Shown piece after piece: positions 9,995 to 20,721 of a stretch of 64,000 bases of DNA; position 1 is the first letter of the stretch, and every line of letters starts with the position of its first letter. Source of the DNA: Tsukamurella tyrosinosolvens. Lineage in GTDB: Bacteria; Actinomycetota; Actinomycetes; Mycobacteriales; Mycobacteriaceae. The stretch covers positions 242,653 to 306,652 of the forward strand of contig NZ_FNSA01000001.1 of the NCBI RefSeq assembly GCF_900104775.1, in the 5' to 3' direction. A program made the position numbers and the translations under genes. Below the pieces are notes generated by a model. It ran no database searches. It worked only from the letters and a program-made list of their open reading frames with translations, and was not told where the DNA came from.

Positions 9995-10492
9995 ATGCGG
10001 AAGACGATCCGAGCCGCCGCGGCGGCCACCCTCCTCGCCACGTCGCTGACGGCCGCGGCGGGGGCCGCGAACGCAGCGCCCGCGCCGAAGCCCGCGAACA
10101 CCGTGGTGGTCGACGTGCGCACCCACGTCTTCCTCACCAGCGAGGCGCCGCCGCGGACCACGGTCTACGCCGACGGGCGCATCGTCACGAAGGCCGTCGC
10201 TCCCGGGTCGCGGCTCGTCGAGCTCCGCGGCAAGCCCACCGACGTCGCGGACCTCCGTGCGATGACGGAACGCGTTCTCCGCAACCCGCCGAACTACGAC
10301 CGGAAGGCGCAGATCTTCGACGGCTGGATCGTCTCCGCCACCGTGCGCACCACGGACGGCGCGCTGCTCAAGGCCACCGTCGACAATCCGGAGCCGCGCG
10401 GGTGGTCAGCCCTGTCGAAGCTCCCGAGCGAGCTCGACAAGCGGATCGCCGCGATTCCCGGCCCGCGCACCCCGTACACCGCACCCCGCTGA
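9995..10492 (+). CDS. Secreted protein of unknown function
   Basis: 165 residues with a clear Sec signal peptide: basic MRKTIR, hydrophobic AAAAATLLATSLTAAAG, and a likely signal peptidase I site at ANA-AP around residue 27. The mature domain of about 135 residues has no motif I recognise; it is mixed, with the conserved-looking stretch YADGRIVTKAVAPGSRLVEL. No cysteines are present. The start at MRKTIR is fixed by the signal peptide. Downstream, cca is convergent at a 15-base gap. Confidence 0.75.
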   Translation: MRKTIRAAAAATLLATSLTAAAGAANAAPAPKPANTVVVDVRTHVFLTSEAPPRTTVYADGRIVTKAVAPGSRLVELRGKPTDVADLRAMTERVLRNPPNYDRKAQIFDGWIVSATVRTTDGALLKATVDNPEPRGWSALSKLPSELDKRIAAIPGPRTPYTAPR

Positions 10493-10507
10493 GAACTCCG
10501 CGCCCCG

Positions 10508-11980
10508 CTAGGAGCCCTGGCGCTCGGCCCACCACTTCGTCAGCTCGGCCTCGGCCTCGTCGCGATCGAGGGGCCCGCGGTCCAGGCGCAGCTCCTTGAG
10601 GAACTTCCACGCCGCGCCGACCTCGGGGCCGGGCTCCAGCCCGAGCAGCTCCATGATCGCGTTGCCGTCGAGGTCCGGGCGGACCCGCGCGAGGTCCTCC
10701 TTGGCGGCGATGGCGTCGATGCGGCGCTCGAGCCCGTCGTAGGTGGCCTGCAGCCGCGCGGCGCGGCGCTTGTTCCGGGTGGTGCAGTCCGCGCGGACCA
10801 GCTTGTGCAGCCGGGGGAGCAGCGGCCCGGCGTCGGTGACGTAGCGGCGGACCGCGGAGTCGGTCCACTGACCGTCGCCGTAGCCGTGGAAGCGCAGGTG
10901 CAGGAACACCAGCTGCGCGACGTCCTCGGTCACGGCCTTCGGGTAGGCGAGCTCCCGCATCCGCTTCCGCACCATCTTCGCGCCCACCACCTCGTGGTGG
11001 TGGAAGGAGACGCCGCCGTTCGGCTCGTGCCGGCGGGTGTCGGGCTTGCCGATGTCGTGCAGCAGCGCCGCCCAGCGCAGGATCAGGTCGGGGTCGGACT
11101 CCTCGAGGTCGATGGCCTGCTGCAGCACGGTCATCGAGTGCCAGAAGACGTCCTTGTGCTGGTGGTGCTCGTCGATCGCCAGCTTCATGCCGGGGATCTC
11201 CGGGATCACCCGCTCGGCCAGCCCGGTGTCGACGAGCAGCACGATCCCGTCGACGGGGTGCGCGCCCAGGATGAGCTTGTCCAGCTCGGCCCGGACCCGC
11301 TCGGCGGTGATCCGGTCGATCTCGGGCGCCATGTCGGTCATCGCGGCGGACACGCGCGGCGCGACGGCGAAGCCCAGCTGGGAGACGAACCGGGCGGCGC
11401 GGAGCATGCGCAGTGGATCGTCGGAGAAGGACTCCTCCGGCGTCGCGGGCGTGTCGATCTCGCCGGCGAGCAGCGCGTCGAGCCCGTTCAGCGGGTCCTG
11501 GAAGTCCTCGGCGCCCTCGCGGCCGATGCGCACGGCCATCGCGTTGATGGTGAAGTCGCGGCGCACCAGGTCGTCGCGCAGATTCTCGCCGAACTTCACC
11601 ACGGGGTTCCGGGTGACGCGGTCGTAGGCCTCGGCGCGGAAGGTGGTGATCTCGATCAGCTGGTCGGCGAACGCGGCGCTCACGGTGCCGAACTCGATGC
11701 CGGTGTCCCACATCGCGTCGGCCCAGCCGCGCAGCAGCGCCTGCACCTGCTCGGGGTGGGCGTCCGTGGTGAAGTCCAGATCGCTCGTCAGCCGGCCGAG
11801 CAGGGCGTCGCGGACGGAGCCGCCCACGAGGTACAGCTCGTGACCCGCGTCGGCGAACCGAGCGCCCAGTGGGGCCAGGACGTCGGACAATCCGCGCAGC
11901 GAGATGTGCGCCGCCGCCAGGAGGCGGGTCCGGCGTTCGGCGCGCGCGTCCGCCGGGCCGGCGGGAGAGCTTTCGGTCAC
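10508..11980 (-). CDS. cca: CCA-adding tRNA nucleotidyltransferase
   Basis: 490-residue enzyme that adds or repairs the 3' CCA of tRNA (annotated pcnA in mycobacteria). The nucleotidyltransferase signature GGSVRDALLGRLTSDLDF lies at residues 53-70 with the DxD metal ligands. The RNA-binding head follows (about residues 180-260). A C-terminal HD domain has HSMTVLQQA and AALLHDIGKPDTR, seen in actinobacterial forms. The GTG start gives VTESSPAGP; a longer open frame continues across the divergent Nudix gene and is rejected. Placement divergent from the Nudix-DUF6049-murJ operon matches Rv3907c-Rv3910. Confidence 0.95.
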   Translation of the reverse strand: MTESSPAGPADARAERRTRLLAAAHISLRGLSDVLAPLGARFADAGHELYLVGGSVRDALLGRLTSDLDFTTDAHPEQVQALLRGWADAMWDTGIEFGTVSAAFADQLIEITTFRAEAYDRVTRNPVVKFGENLRDDLVRRDFTINAMAVRIGREGAEDFQDPLNGLDALLAGEIDTPATPEESFSDDPLRMLRAARFVSQLGFAVAPRVSAAMTDMAPEIDRITAERVRAELDKLILGAHPVDGIVLLVDTGLAERVIPEIPGMKLAIDEHHQHKDVFWHSMTVLQQAIDLEESDPDLILRWAALLHDIGKPDTRRHEPNGGVSFHHHEVVGAKMVRKRMRELAYPKAVTEDVAQLVFLHLRFHGYGDGQWTDSAVRRYVTDAGPLLPRLHKLVRADCTTRNKRRAARLQATYDGLERRIDAIAAKEDLARVRPDLDGNAIMELLGLEPGPEVGAAWKFLKELRLDRGPLDRDEAEAELTKWWAERQGS

Positions 11981-12055
11981 GACCGACCAGTCTACTGCCG
12001 GGGGGAAAACGCGACGGTGGCGTATGGGAGCGCAACCGGCCAGTAGCATCGGGGG

Positions 12056-12967
12056 GTGACCTCCGCCGAATCCGCCGACTCCTCGGGCAGCCCGCAGCGC
12101 CCGGGTCCCGTCGGCGACTCCGCGGGCGGAACGCCCTCCCGACCGCGTCGACGCCGCCGGCGCGGGGGCCGCGGACGCGGGCGCGGCCAGCTCTCGGCCG
12201 TCACCGAACAGCAGGCGAAACCGGAGACCGACGGCGCACCGTCGGAACCCGCCCCGGCGGCGAAGCCCGCACGCAAGCAGGGCACCCCCACGTCGAAGGC
12301 GAAGCGCCCCGTGCCCGGCCGGGCCCGCCCCGATCCACGCATCCGGACGGTGCGCGAGACCTCCGCCGGCGGCCTCGTCGTCGCGGGGCTCGACGGTGCC
12401 GACGAGCTGCGGGCAGCGCTCATCGGGCGCGTCGACCGCCGCGGCCGTACCCTCTGGTCCCTGCCGAAGGGGCACATCGAGGCGGGCGAGACCGCGGAGC
12501 TCACCGCGATCCGCGAGGTCGCGGAGGAGACGGGCCTCACGGGCACCGTGCTCGCGCCGATCGGCAAGATCGACTACTGGTTCGCCGTCGAGGGCCGCCG
12601 CGTGCACAAGACGGTGCACCACTTCCTGCTGTCCTGGCAGAGCGGCGACCTCTCGACGGAGGACTACGAGGTCTCCGAGGTGGCGTGGGTGCCGCTGGCC
12701 GAGCTCCCGACCCGCCTCACCTACTCCGACGAGCGCAAACTCGTCGCGACGGCGCGCACCGTCATCGACGACCTCACCGCCGACCCGGCCGAACTGGCCG
12801 CCCGCGAGGCCGCGGCACCGCGCAGCGAGCCCTCGGCGTACGAGCGCGCCGCGGCCGAGCGCAACGCCGTGCGCAACGATCCGCCCAAGCCGCGCCGTCG
12901 GCGGGGCGGTCGGCGCTCGCGCGGTCGCCGCGGGGGCGGCGGCGGTGGCGGGAGCGGTCAGACGTGA
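12056..12967 (+). CDS. Nudix hydrolase, MutT4-like
   Basis: 303-residue protein with a Nudix box at residues 139-161 (GHIEAGET...REVAEETGL, matching GX5EX7REUXEEXGU). The box lies in a domain of about residues 95-240. The N-terminal 90 and the C-terminal 40 residues are low-complexity and rich in Arg, Gly and Pro, so the enzyme core is flanked by basic, probably nucleic-acid-binding tails. It is the syntenic counterpart of Rv3908 (mutT4). Substrate is unproven; nucleotide sanitation or diphosphate hydrolysis is likely. Its stop overlaps the next start by four bases (GTGA), indicating an operon with DUF6049 and murJ. Confidence 0.9.
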   Translation: MTSAESADSSGSPQRPGPVGDSAGGTPSRPRRRRRRGGRGRGRGQLSAVTEQQAKPETDGAPSEPAPAAKPARKQGTPTSKAKRPVPGRARPDPRIRTVRETSAGGLVVAGLDGADELRAALIGRVDRRGRTLWSLPKGHIEAGETAELTAIREVAEETGLTGTVLAPIGKIDYWFAVEGRRVHKTVHHFLLSWQSGDLSTEDYEVSEVAWVPLAELPTRLTYSDERKLVATARTVIDDLTADPAELAAREAAAPRSEPSAYERAAAERNAVRNDPPKPRRRRGGRRSRGRRGGGGGGGSGQT

Positions 12968-15435
12968 CCCGGTCGGCCCGCCTGCTGTGCGTGCTGACGC
13001 TCCTGATCGCGATCACCGGCCTGCCCGCGCCCAGCGGGGCCGGTCTTCCGGACGCGCAGTTCGTACGGATCAACGTCGACGAGGTCACCTCGCGGATCAC
13101 CGACACCTCCCCGAACGAGGTGGTGGTGCGCGGCACCGTCGAGAACTTCGGCGACCGCGACGTGAGCGACCTCGACCTGCGGATCCAGCGCGCGCCGGCG
13201 GTGTCGACGTCCGCGCAGGTGCGCTCCGACCTGGTCGCCGACAACAACGTCTACGACACGCTGGGCCGCTTCGAGCCCGTGTCCAAGGTCCTCAAGCCGG
13301 GCGAGCGGACGTCCTTCGACGTCTCCATCCCGGTGCGGCCCTCGCCCGCGACGCGCGGCGCCACCCTCGGCATCGACCGCCCCGGCGTCTACCCCCTTCT
13401 GCTCAACCTCAACGGCAAGCCCGCGTACGGCGGCGCGGCGCGGCTCGACGATTCCCGCACGCTCCTCCCCGTGCTCGGCCTGCCCGACGGGAGCGCCGAC
13501 ACGCCCGGCGCCGTCGACAAGGCGGTCACCACCTCGCCCGCGCAGGTGACGCTGCTGTGGCCGCTGGCCGACAATCCGAAGCTCGCGGGCGGCGTCCCCG
13601 GCGGCGGCGACACCCCGGTCCGGCTGGTCGACGACGCGCTCGCCGGGTCCCTCGGCGAGGGCGGCCGGCTCGACGGCCTGCTGTCGGCCTACGAGGACGC
13701 GACCCGCGGCGCCGACCCGCGGCGCGCCGCGCTGCGGACGGCCGCCTGTCTCGCGATCGACCCCGACCTGCTGGTCACGGTGCAGGCGATGACCGCGCCG
13801 TACCGGGTCGCCCGCAACCCCGCCGACCCGCGCGGCCCCAGCACCGCCGGCACCGGCAGCGACGAGGCGAGCGCGTGGCTCGACAAGCTCAAGCGCGTGG
13901 CCGCCGACTCCTGCGTCGTGGCGCTGCCCTTCGGCCAGGTCGACCTCGAGGCCCTCGGCCGCTCTGCGGAGCCCTCGCTGCAGCGCGCCGCGCTCGACAC
14001 GCCGTCCGACGTCATCGACTCGATCCTCGGCGTGCAGTCGGTGCGAGGCGTCGCGATCCCGGCCTCCGGGGTGCTCCTGTCCGACGGTGCCCGCCAGCTC
14101 CGGGCCTCCGACGTCTCCGCCACGGTCGTGGCCGCCACCGCGGTACGGGCGCCCGAACGCGGTACCGGCAGCCCGTCGGGCATCGTCCCGGTGGGCCAGG
14201 GCATCGGCGCGGCCGTCTTCGACCCGAGCGTGTCCGCGGCGCTCGCCGCGATGGGCGGCGTCGCGGACGGTGCCGAGCGCGGCGTCGCTCCGGGCCCGAC
14301 CGGCAGCGTTCCCGCCTCGTCGACCTTCACGATGTCCGAGGAGTCCGCCGCCATGCGCCGGCAGGCGGCCGTCGGCGCGGTCACCGCCTCCGCGCTCGAC
14401 CCGACCCAGCGGTACGCGCCGGCCGACGGATGGGCGGCGAGCACCGCCGTCGACCCCGTCGCGCAGGTCACGGGGCGCTCCACGCTGATCGTGCCGCCGC
14501 AGGTGTGGGCCGCGGGCCCGCAGGACGCCCGCGCCGTCCTCGACGCAATAACGGCCCAGTTCGGGGCCGGTATCGCCGGCCCGCGCACGTTCCGCGACGT
14601 CGTGGCCTCGGCCCAGTCGACGGGGCGCGACCCCGCCCGCAACGCGGCGCCGTGGACGCTGCGGCAGCCGGCGGAGACGACGGGCTCGCGGGTGCCGGAC
14701 CGGATCGTCACGGCCGCGGTGGCGCACGTGCGGCAGGTCGACCAGCTCGGCGCCTCCCTGCTTCCGTTGCCGAAGACGCCGCTCACGCCCCGCATGTACA
14801 CCTCGCCGCTGCGGGAGGACGCGGTGCGCGCGCTGCGCTGGTCGCCGTCGCGGCAGGCGGTCGACGGTGACGCCTCCATCCGGCTCACCGCGGCGCGGAC
14901 GTCGATGACGGCGCAGCTCGACTCTGTGCGCTTCGTCAGCCCCGGCGGCGCGTACACCCTGGCTTCGGACAAATCGCCGCTCCTCATCGTCGCGCGCAAC
15001 GACCTGCCGCTGCCGATCCGCACCGTGATCGACTGGTCCGCCCCACAGGGCGTGACGATCGACGCCTCCGAGGTGCAGGAGCTGCCCGCCCGCGGCACGC
15101 GGCAGATCGAGCTGCCGACCACCGTCGATTACTCGCGACAGATCTCGGTGCAGCTCACGCTGCGGTCGAGCAGCAACATGCCCCTGGGCGATCCGATCTC
15201 CGTCTCCGTGCACTCCAATGCGTACGGCAAATCGCTGTTCTGGATCACCTGCGGCGTCGGGATCCTGCTGGTCCTGCTCGCGGGGCGGCGCCTGTGGCGC
15301 CGGTTCCGCGGCCGCCCCGACCCCGCGGATGCGGACCGTCCGCCCGCGGACGAGCACGAGAAGCGGATCGCGAACAGTTACGCTGCACATCGACCGACCG
15401 CACCGCACGAGAATCCGGAACCGAAGGACACATGA
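12964..15435 (+). CDS. DUF6049 envelope protein (Rv3909-like)
   Basis: 823-residue exported protein. An N-terminal signal helix ([18 protein letters not shown]) is followed by a very large extracellular part and a single C-terminal membrane helix at about residues 758-778 ([18 protein letters not shown]) with a basic cytoplasmic tail. So it is anchored with most of its mass outside. The GTG start overlaps the Nudix stop, and its own stop overlaps the murJ start (ATGA), giving tight translational coupling. Homologues occupy this site throughout the Mycobacteriales (Rv3909). The neighbourhood suggests a role in peptidoglycan assembly with MurJ, but no enzymatic motif is visible. Confidence 0.88.
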   Translation: MTRSARLLCVLTLLIAITGLPAPSGAGLPDAQFVRINVDEVTSRITDTSPNEVVVRGTVENFGDRDVSDLDLRIQRAPAVSTSAQVRSDLVADNNVYDTLGRFEPVSKVLKPGERTSFDVSIPVRPSPATRGATLGIDRPGVYPLLLNLNGKPAYGGAARLDDSRTLLPVLGLPDGSADTPGAVDKAVTTSPAQVTLLWPLADNPKLAGGVPGGGDTPVRLVDDALAGSLGEGGRLDGLLSAYEDATRGADPRRAALRTAACLAIDPDLLVTVQAMTAPYRVARNPADPRGPSTAGTGSDEASAWLDKLKRVAADSCVVALPFGQVDLEALGRSAEPSLQRAALDTPSDVIDSILGVQSVRGVAIPASGVLLSDGARQLRASDVSATVVAATAVRAPERGTGSPSGIVPVGQGIGAAVFDPSVSAALAAMGGVADGAERGVAPGPTGSVPASSTFTMSEESAAMRRQAAVGAVTASALDPTQRYAPADGWAASTAVDPVAQVTGRSTLIVPPQVWAAGPQDARAVLDAITAQFGAGIAGPRTFRDVVASAQSTGRDPARNAAPWTLRQPAETTGSRVPDRIVTAAVAHVRQVDQLGASLLPLPKTPLTPRMYTSPLREDAVRALRWSPSRQAVDGDASIRLTAARTSMTAQLDSVRFVSPGGAYTLASDKSPLLIVARNDLPLPIRTVIDWSAPQGVTIDASEVQELPARGTRQIELPTTVDYSRQISVQLTLRSSSNMPLGDPISVSVHSNAYGKSLFWITCGVGILLVLLAGRRLWRRFRGRPDPADADRPPADEHEKRIANSYAAHRPTAPHENPEPKDT

Positions 15436-18400
15436 GCCGCGCCGAGCCCCGGCACATCCCGCCGAGCAGCAGTCCCGCCGCCGGCGGGAAGGACGGCGGC
15501 GGCACCGCCAGCCTCCTGCGCTCCACCGGCTCCGTCGCGGTCGCCACGCTCACCTCGCGCGTCACCGGCTTCCTGCGCACCGTCCTACTCGCGGCGATCC
15601 TCGGCCCGGCCGTCGCCTCCGCGTTCAGCATCGCCAATCAGATGCCGCAGCAGGTCTCCGAGCTCGTCCTCGGTCAGGTCCTCACCGCACTGGTGATCCC
15701 CGTGCTGGTCCGGGCCGAGATGGAGGACAAGGACCGCGGACAGGCGTTCTTCGAGCGCCTCTTCACCCTGTCGCTGACCATCCTGGGTGTCGCCCTGGTC
15801 GTCTCACTGGCACTGTCCCCGGTGCTGGTGGGGCTGCTCGTCGGCGGCTCCAAGGTCGACGAGGGCCTGACGCAGGCGCTCGTCATCATGTTCCTGCCGC
15901 AGTTGATGTTCTACGGGCTCTCCGCGCTGTTCACGGCGATGCTCAACACGCGCGACGAGTTCAAACCCGGCGCGTGGGCGCCCGTCGCCTGCAACACGGT
16001 GCAGATCGCCACCCTGGTGACCTTCTACCTCATGCCCGGTGAGCTGACCCTGAACCCGACCGCGATGGGGCAGCCGAAGCTCCTGGTCCTGGGCATCGGC
16101 AGCACCCTCGGCGTGGTGCTGCAGGCGCTCATCCAGATCCCCGCCATGCGCCGCTCCGGGATCAAGCTGCGCCTGCGCTGGGGCGTCGACAGTCGGCTCA
16201 AGCACTTCGGCACCATGGGCGTCGCGATCGTCACCTACGTCTTCATCTCGCAGGCCGGTTGGTACGCCGTCACGCCGATCCTCTCGCACGCCTCCGACGG
16301 CGGCCCCGCGATCTACCAGTACGCGTGGATGGTGCTCCAGCTGCCCTACGGCGTCATCGGCGTAGCGCTCCTCACCGCAGTCATGCCGCGACTGTCCCGC
16401 AACGCCGCCGAGGGCAATCGGAACGCGGTGCTCGACGACCTCTCCGTCGCCACCCGCCTGACGATGGTCGCCCTCATCCCGATCGTGGCCTTCATGACCG
16501 TCTTCGGTCCGTCCATCGGGCGGGCCCTGTTCAACTTCGGGCAGTTCTCCCAGGACGACGCGAACTTCCTGGGCACCGCGATCTCGTTCTCCGCGTTCGT
16601 CCTGGTCCCGTACGCGATGGTGCTCATCCACCTCCGCGTCTTCTACGCCCAGGAGCGGGCCTGGATCCCGACCGGGATCGTCATCGCGATCGTCGCCGTC
16701 CAGATCGCGCTGTCGTACCTCGTGCCGGTCTTCGTGGACGACGATCACCGGATCGTCGAGTTCGTCGGCACGGCCCGCGGACTCGCGTACACCGCAGGCG
16801 CGATCATGGGCTGGTTCCTCCTGCGCCGCACCCTCGGACCGCTGCACCTGACGAACGTCGCCCGCACGTTGGTCCAGACGACGACCGTCTCCGTCCTGGT
16901 GACGGTGACCGTCTACCTGATCATGCAGATCGACGGCCTGCAGCGGATGGACAAGAGCGGCTCCTTGGGCGCCCTGGTCTTCCTTGCAATCGCAGGCGTA
17001 CTGTCCATGACGTTGATCTACGCGCTGCTCGCCCTGTGGCGGGTACCGGACGTGCTGGCGATCCTGGCACCCCTCCGGCGCATCGCGGCCCGGTTCGTCC
17101 CGGCCCTGCGGCCGAGCGCACCGTCGGAACCGGAGCGCGCGGCCTCCGGCGCCCCGGACACCCGGGAGCTGCGGCTCGACGAGCTGGAGGCGTACGCGAG
17201 CCTCCGCCGCGAGGAGATCACCGCCCAGCTGCCGCGGATCGCCGACGACATCGGCCTCCCGTATGCTGGTCAAAGCCATGTTCCCCGGCGTCCGCGGGCG
17301 AGCGCAGAACAACCGACCACGGGCCTTCGATACCGCAGAAGAGGAGCATTCGCAGTGACCGAGGACGACTCCGCACGCATGTCCGGCAACGAGGCACCCA
17401 GCACCGGCCAGATGCGACTGCCGTCCCCGCCGCCGGCACAGCAGGCCGGCCTCCCCGCGGCACCCGATTCGGGCGACGCAGCGGCATGGGACGACGACGC
17501 CCCGCGCGGTCCCGAGCTCATCCCGGGTGCCGTCGTCGCGGGCGGCCGCTACCGGCTCATCGAGCACTACGGCGGCATCCGCGGCCTCCAGTTCTGGCAG
17601 GCCCGCGACATCAACCTCGACCGCGACGTGGCCCTGACCTTCGTCGACTCGGAGCAGACAGCGCCCGTCCCCGAGCGCGGCGCGCAGATCAGCCTGCGCG
17701 GTGAGGGCCCGCAGTCCATCCTCTCCCGCACCCTGCGCCTGGGCCGCGTGCACTCGAACGGCCTGGCCCGGGTGCTCGATGTCGTGCGCGGCAGCTCGGG
17801 CGGCATCGTGGTGGCCGAGTGGATCCCCAGCAGCTCGCTCGCCGACGTGGCCGGCACGCACCCGTCGGCGATCGGCGCGGCGAAGGCCGTGCGCGCGCTG
17901 GCCGGCGCCGCCGAGGGCGCGCACCGCGCGGGCGCGGCCCTGTCGATCGATCACCCGGACCGGGTGCGGATCTCGCAGGACGGTCACGCCTTCCTCGCCT
18001 TCCCCGGCACCCTCGCGGACGCCACGAAGGAGTCGGACGTACGGGGCCTCGGCGCCGTGCTCTACGCGCTCCTCCTCGAGCGGTGGCCGCTCGACGACGC
18101 GACGGGCCGCATCGTGACCACCGGCACGGGCACCGTCGCCGGGATCCGGCAGGCGGACGCCGATGCGAACGGCAACCCCGTGGAGCCGCGGGACGCCAAG
18201 CGCGACATCCCGTTCGAGATCTCCGCGGTCGCGACCCGCACGCTGGAGGGCGGCCAGGGCATCCGCACCGCGGCCACCGTGCAGCAGTTGCTGGACCAGG
18301 CGTCGGTGGTGGACGTGAAGACGGACCTGCTCGCGCCCGTCCGCGAGGAGGCGCCGCGCGAAGCGCCGCGCCAGGGCCCCGCCGCAGCCGCCGCGCGTCC

Positions 18401-19124
18401 CGCCCAGCCGGCGGTGCCGCTGGACCAGCAGCCCACGCCGGCCAAGCGCATCCAGTCGAAGCAGACCCTGCTGCAGCGCATCTCGGGCGGCAAGAAGAAC
18501 GTGCCGCTGCTGGTGATCGCGGCCTGCGCCGTGGCCCTACTGGTGATCATCGGGCTCACGCTCCTGATCAGTAGCCTCACCGGCGGCAAGGACACCCAGT
18601 CGGGCGTCGGCTCGCTGTACACCTCCAGCTCGACGGCGGACCAGAGCGCGGCGCCCGCGCCGGCCCCCGGCGTCGGCGTGCCGGTGAAGTCGACCGACGT
18701 GGCGCTGGTGGATTTCTCCTCCTCCAAGGACTCGGCGACGAACCTCTCGAACGTCCTCACGGGCAAGAACCCGGCGTGGAAGACCGACACGTACAAGGCG
18801 GGCCCCGCCTTCGGCAATCTTAAGAAGGGCGTCGGCTTCCTGGTGACGCTGGAGAAGGCCGTCTCGCTGACCCGCGGCACCATCACCTCGCCGAGCGCCG
18901 GCAGCACCATCGAGGTGCGCACGTCCACGAAGGACTCCGTCAAGACGCTGGACGACACCTCGCTGGTGTGGTCCGGCTCGCTGCGCCCCGGCACCAACGA
19001 CTTCCACGTGAGCACCGTCGCGCCCCGCGCCCGCTACGTCCTGGTGTGGATCACCGGGCTGACGAAGCAGTCGGGCAACGACTGGTACACCACCATCAAC
19101 CAGGTGTCGTTCCAGGGCTCCTGA
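15432..19124 (+). CDS. murJ: Lipid II flippase MurJ with pseudokinase and extracytoplasmic domain
   Basis: 1230-residue protein. Residues about 30-560 are the MurJ/MviN core with 14 hydrophobic helices, starting VATLTSRVTGFLRT, which moves lipid II across the membrane. After a linker, residues about 695-950 form a protein-kinase-like domain lacking the VAIK lysine and the HRD motif, so it is a pseudokinase. One more membrane helix follows (about 1024-1050), then an extracytoplasmic sandwich-like domain. This layout is that of M. tuberculosis Rv3910, where the phosphorylated pseudokinase recruits the FHA protein FhaA. Start ATG is fixed by the ATGA overlap with DUF6049. The 3' end overlaps a convergent gene by 29 bases. 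Confidence 0.95.
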   Translation: MSRAEPRHIPPSSSPAAGGKDGGGTASLLRSTGSVAVATLTSRVTGFLRTVLLAAILGPAVASAFSIANQMPQQVSELVLGQVLTALVIPVLVRAEMEDKDRGQAFFERLFTLSLTILGVALVVSLALSPVLVGLLVGGSKVDEGLTQALVIMFLPQLMFYGLSALFTAMLNTRDEFKPGAWAPVACNTVQIATLVTFYLMPGELTLNPTAMGQPKLLVLGIGSTLGVVLQALIQIPAMRRSGIKLRLRWGVDSRLKHFGTMGVAIVTYVFISQAGWYAVTPILSHASDGGPAIYQYAWMVLQLPYGVIGVALLTAVMPRLSRNAAEGNRNAVLDDLSVATRLTMVALIPIVAFMTVFGPSIGRALFNFGQFSQDDANFLGTAISFSAFVLVPYAMVLIHLRVFYAQERAWIPTGIVIAIVAVQIALSYLVPVFVDDDHRIVEFVGTARGLAYTAGAIMGWFLLRRTLGPLHLTNVARTLVQTTTVSVLVTVTVYLIMQIDGLQRMDKSGSLGALVFLAIAGVLSMTLIYALLALWRVPDVLAILAPLRRIAARFVPALRPSAPSEPERAASGAPDTRELRLDELEAYASLRREEITAQLPRIADDIGLPYAGQSHVPRRPRASAEQPTTGLRYRRRGAFAVTEDDSARMSGNEAPSTGQMRLPSPPPAQQAGLPAAPDSGDAAAWDDDAPRGPELIPGAVVAGGRYRLIEHYGGIRGLQFWQARDINLDRDVALTFVDSEQTAPVPERGAQISLRGEGPQSILSRTLRLGRVHSNGLARVLDVVRGSSGGIVVAEWIPSSSLADVAGTHPSAIGAAKAVRALAGAAEGAHRAGAALSIDHPDRVRISQDGHAFLAFPGTLADATKESDVRGLGAVLYALLLERWPLDDATGRIVTTGTGTVAGIRQADADANGNPVEPRDAKRDIPFEISAVATRTLEGGQGIRTAATVQQLLDQASVVDVKTDLLAPVREEAPREAPRQGPAAAAARPAQPAVPLDQQPTPAKRIQSKQTLLQRISGGKKNVPLLVIAACAVALLVIIGLTLLISSLTGGKDTQSGVGSLYTSSSTADQSAAPAPAPGVGVPVKSTDVALVDFSSSKDSATNLSNVLTGKNPAWKTDTYKAGPAFGNLKKGVGFLVTLEKAVSLTRGTITSPSAGSTIEVRTSTKDSVKTLDDTSLVWSGSLRPGTNDFHVSTVAPRARYVLVWITGLTKQSGNDWYTTINQVSFQGS

Positions 19125-19983
19125 CGTACGCCGCATCGGCCGTCGCGGCATCGACCCTCGCCGGTCCTTGGTCCGGTACCGAGATCACCAGGGGCCGGGC
19201 CGTTCCCACGTCGCGATAGTCGAGGAACCGCACGAGCCACCCGGTTCCCGTGCGCAGCGCCGCTTCCACCCGCACGTCCTCCGGGATCTGCAGCCCCCGA
19301 GCGCGCGCGTGGTCCGCAGCGGCGGCCCGCGCCTCCTCGGGGGTGCGGCCGGGGACCCCGTCGTACCTCGGGCCCTCGCCCGTCCACTGCGTCAACCCGG
19401 ATTCCTTGAGCTGCAACCAGGATTCGTCCATGATGCGCTCGGGCGCGAGCCCACCGAAAGCGGCCCACCAGGTCGGCGCGTCGAGCCATTCGTACTCGCA
19501 CATCCGCACCAGGTGATGCACGCCCGTCCCGTCCTTGAGCCGCCCCGCGAGGGCGGCCGCGACCTCCCCGGAGTCCCCGACGGGCGGGAGCGGCGCGCCC
19601 GGCAGCGGGTCCGCGGGCGCGGCGAAGGCACCGTCGTCCCAGATCCCGGTCCACGCGTACCGCCCCGCACTGACGCGATGATCGAGCATCGCGACGTGCT
19701 CCAGCCACGACGGTCCGCCGTCGACCCAGTCGGCCGGACCCGCCGCGCCGGGCACGCGCCAGCCGAGGTCGCCGCACGAGAGGACGGCCCGCTCGGGACC
19801 GAACCAGACCAGGGTGGCGCCCGCCGTCGACGACGCGTCGTACCGGGCCACGCCCCGCTCGCCACCGTCCACCGTGACCCGGAAGGGCAGCGGGGCGCCG
19901 GCGGCGGCGAGCACGGGCTGCGCCGCGGCCAGCAGGCACCAGCGGGCGCGGATGAGCCGGAGCGGCGCGGCACGGTCGGACAT
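19096..19983 (-). CDS. Protein of unknown function
   Basis: 295 residues, no signal peptide, no membrane helix and no family that I recognise. It is Ala/Gly/Trp-rich with several aromatic blocks (EYEWLDAPTWWAAFGG and MDESWLQLKESGLTQW). Base use in this frame (GC-rich third positions, few rare codons) looks coding. It overlaps the 3' end of murJ by 29 bases on the other strand and is divergent from tag. Function cannot be proposed from sequence. Confidence 0.6.
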   Translation of the reverse strand: MSDRAAPLRLIRARWCLLAAAQPVLAAAGAPLPFRVTVDGGERGVARYDASSTAGATLVWFGPERAVLSCGDLGWRVPGAAGPADWVDGGPSWLEHVAMLDHRVSAGRYAWTGIWDDGAFAAPADPLPGAPLPPVGDSGEVAAALAGRLKDGTGVHHLVRMCEYEWLDAPTWWAAFGGLAPERIMDESWLQLKESGLTQWTGEGPRYDGVPGRTPEEARAAAADHARARGLQIPEDVRVEAALRTGTGWLVRFLDYRDVGTARPLVISVPDQGPARVDAATADAAYVRSPGTTPG

Positions 19984-20096
19984 GCCCGGATCCTCCCGCG
20001 CGGCGCTGAACGCGCGCTTGTGGCGGACTTGTCGGTGCCGTGCTCTACGGTGCGGAGACGGCGCCCGCCGGGCGCTCTCGATCGAGGGGGAACGAG

Positions 20097-20699
20097 ATGA
20101 CGGAGCCGAACGACGGCGTGGTGATCGGCGAGGACGGCCTGGCCCGCCCGGCCTGGGCGGCCGACGGATTGCTGCGCGAGTACTACGACACCGAGTGGGG
20201 CATGCCGATCCGCGACGAGCGGGGCCTGTTCGAGCGGATCGCGCTCGAGGGCTTCCAGGCGGGCCTGTCCTGGGCGACGGTGCTGCGCAAGCGCCCGGCG
20301 TTCCGCGCCGGCTTCGCGGACTTCGATCCCGATGCCGTGGCGGCGTTCGACGAGGGGGACGTCGAGCGCCTCATGGCCGACGCGGGCATCATCCGCAACC
20401 GGCAGAAGATCGAGGCCACGATCGGCAACGCCCGCGCCGTCCAGGACCTGCGGGCGGACGGCGGTCTCGTCGACCTGGTGTGGTCCTTCCGGCCGGAGCG
20501 CACCCCCGCGCCGCGCACGATGGCGGAGGTGGCCGCCACGTCACCGGAATCGGTGGCGCTCTCGAAGGAGCTGCGCCGCCGGGGCTTCCGGTTCGTGGGG
20601 CCCACCACCATGTACGCCCTGATGCAGGCCGTCGGCATCGTCGACGATCACCTCGTGGACAGCCACCGCCGGGGCAGCTCGGGGGTGTGGGCGGAGTGA
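20097..20699 (+). CDS. tag: DNA-3-methyladenine glycosylase I
   Basis: 200-residue base-excision repair glycosylase of the Tag family, removing 3-methyladenine from alkylated DNA. Conserved blocks are EYYDTEWGMPIRDERGLFER, LEGFQAGLSWATVLRKR, AGIIRNRQKI and FRFVGPTTMYALMQAVGIV DDH. The chosen ATG has a GAGGGGG ribosome site eight bases upstream. Unlike E. coli Tag, the protein has no cysteine at all, so the N- and C-terminal zinc snap of that enzyme cannot form. The gene lies alone between an unknown gene and the convergent putA. Confidence 0.92.
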   Translation: MTEPNDGVVIGEDGLARPAWAADGLLREYYDTEWGMPIRDERGLFERIALEGFQAGLSWATVLRKRPAFRAGFADFDPDAVAAFDEGDVERLMADAGIIRNRQKIEATIGNARAVQDLRADGGLVDLVWSFRPERTPAPRTMAEVAATSPESVALSKELRRRGFRFVGPTTMYALMQAVGIVDDHLVDSHRRGSSGVWAE

Positions 20700-20721
20700 C
20701 CCCCGACCCGCGGGCCGGGCC

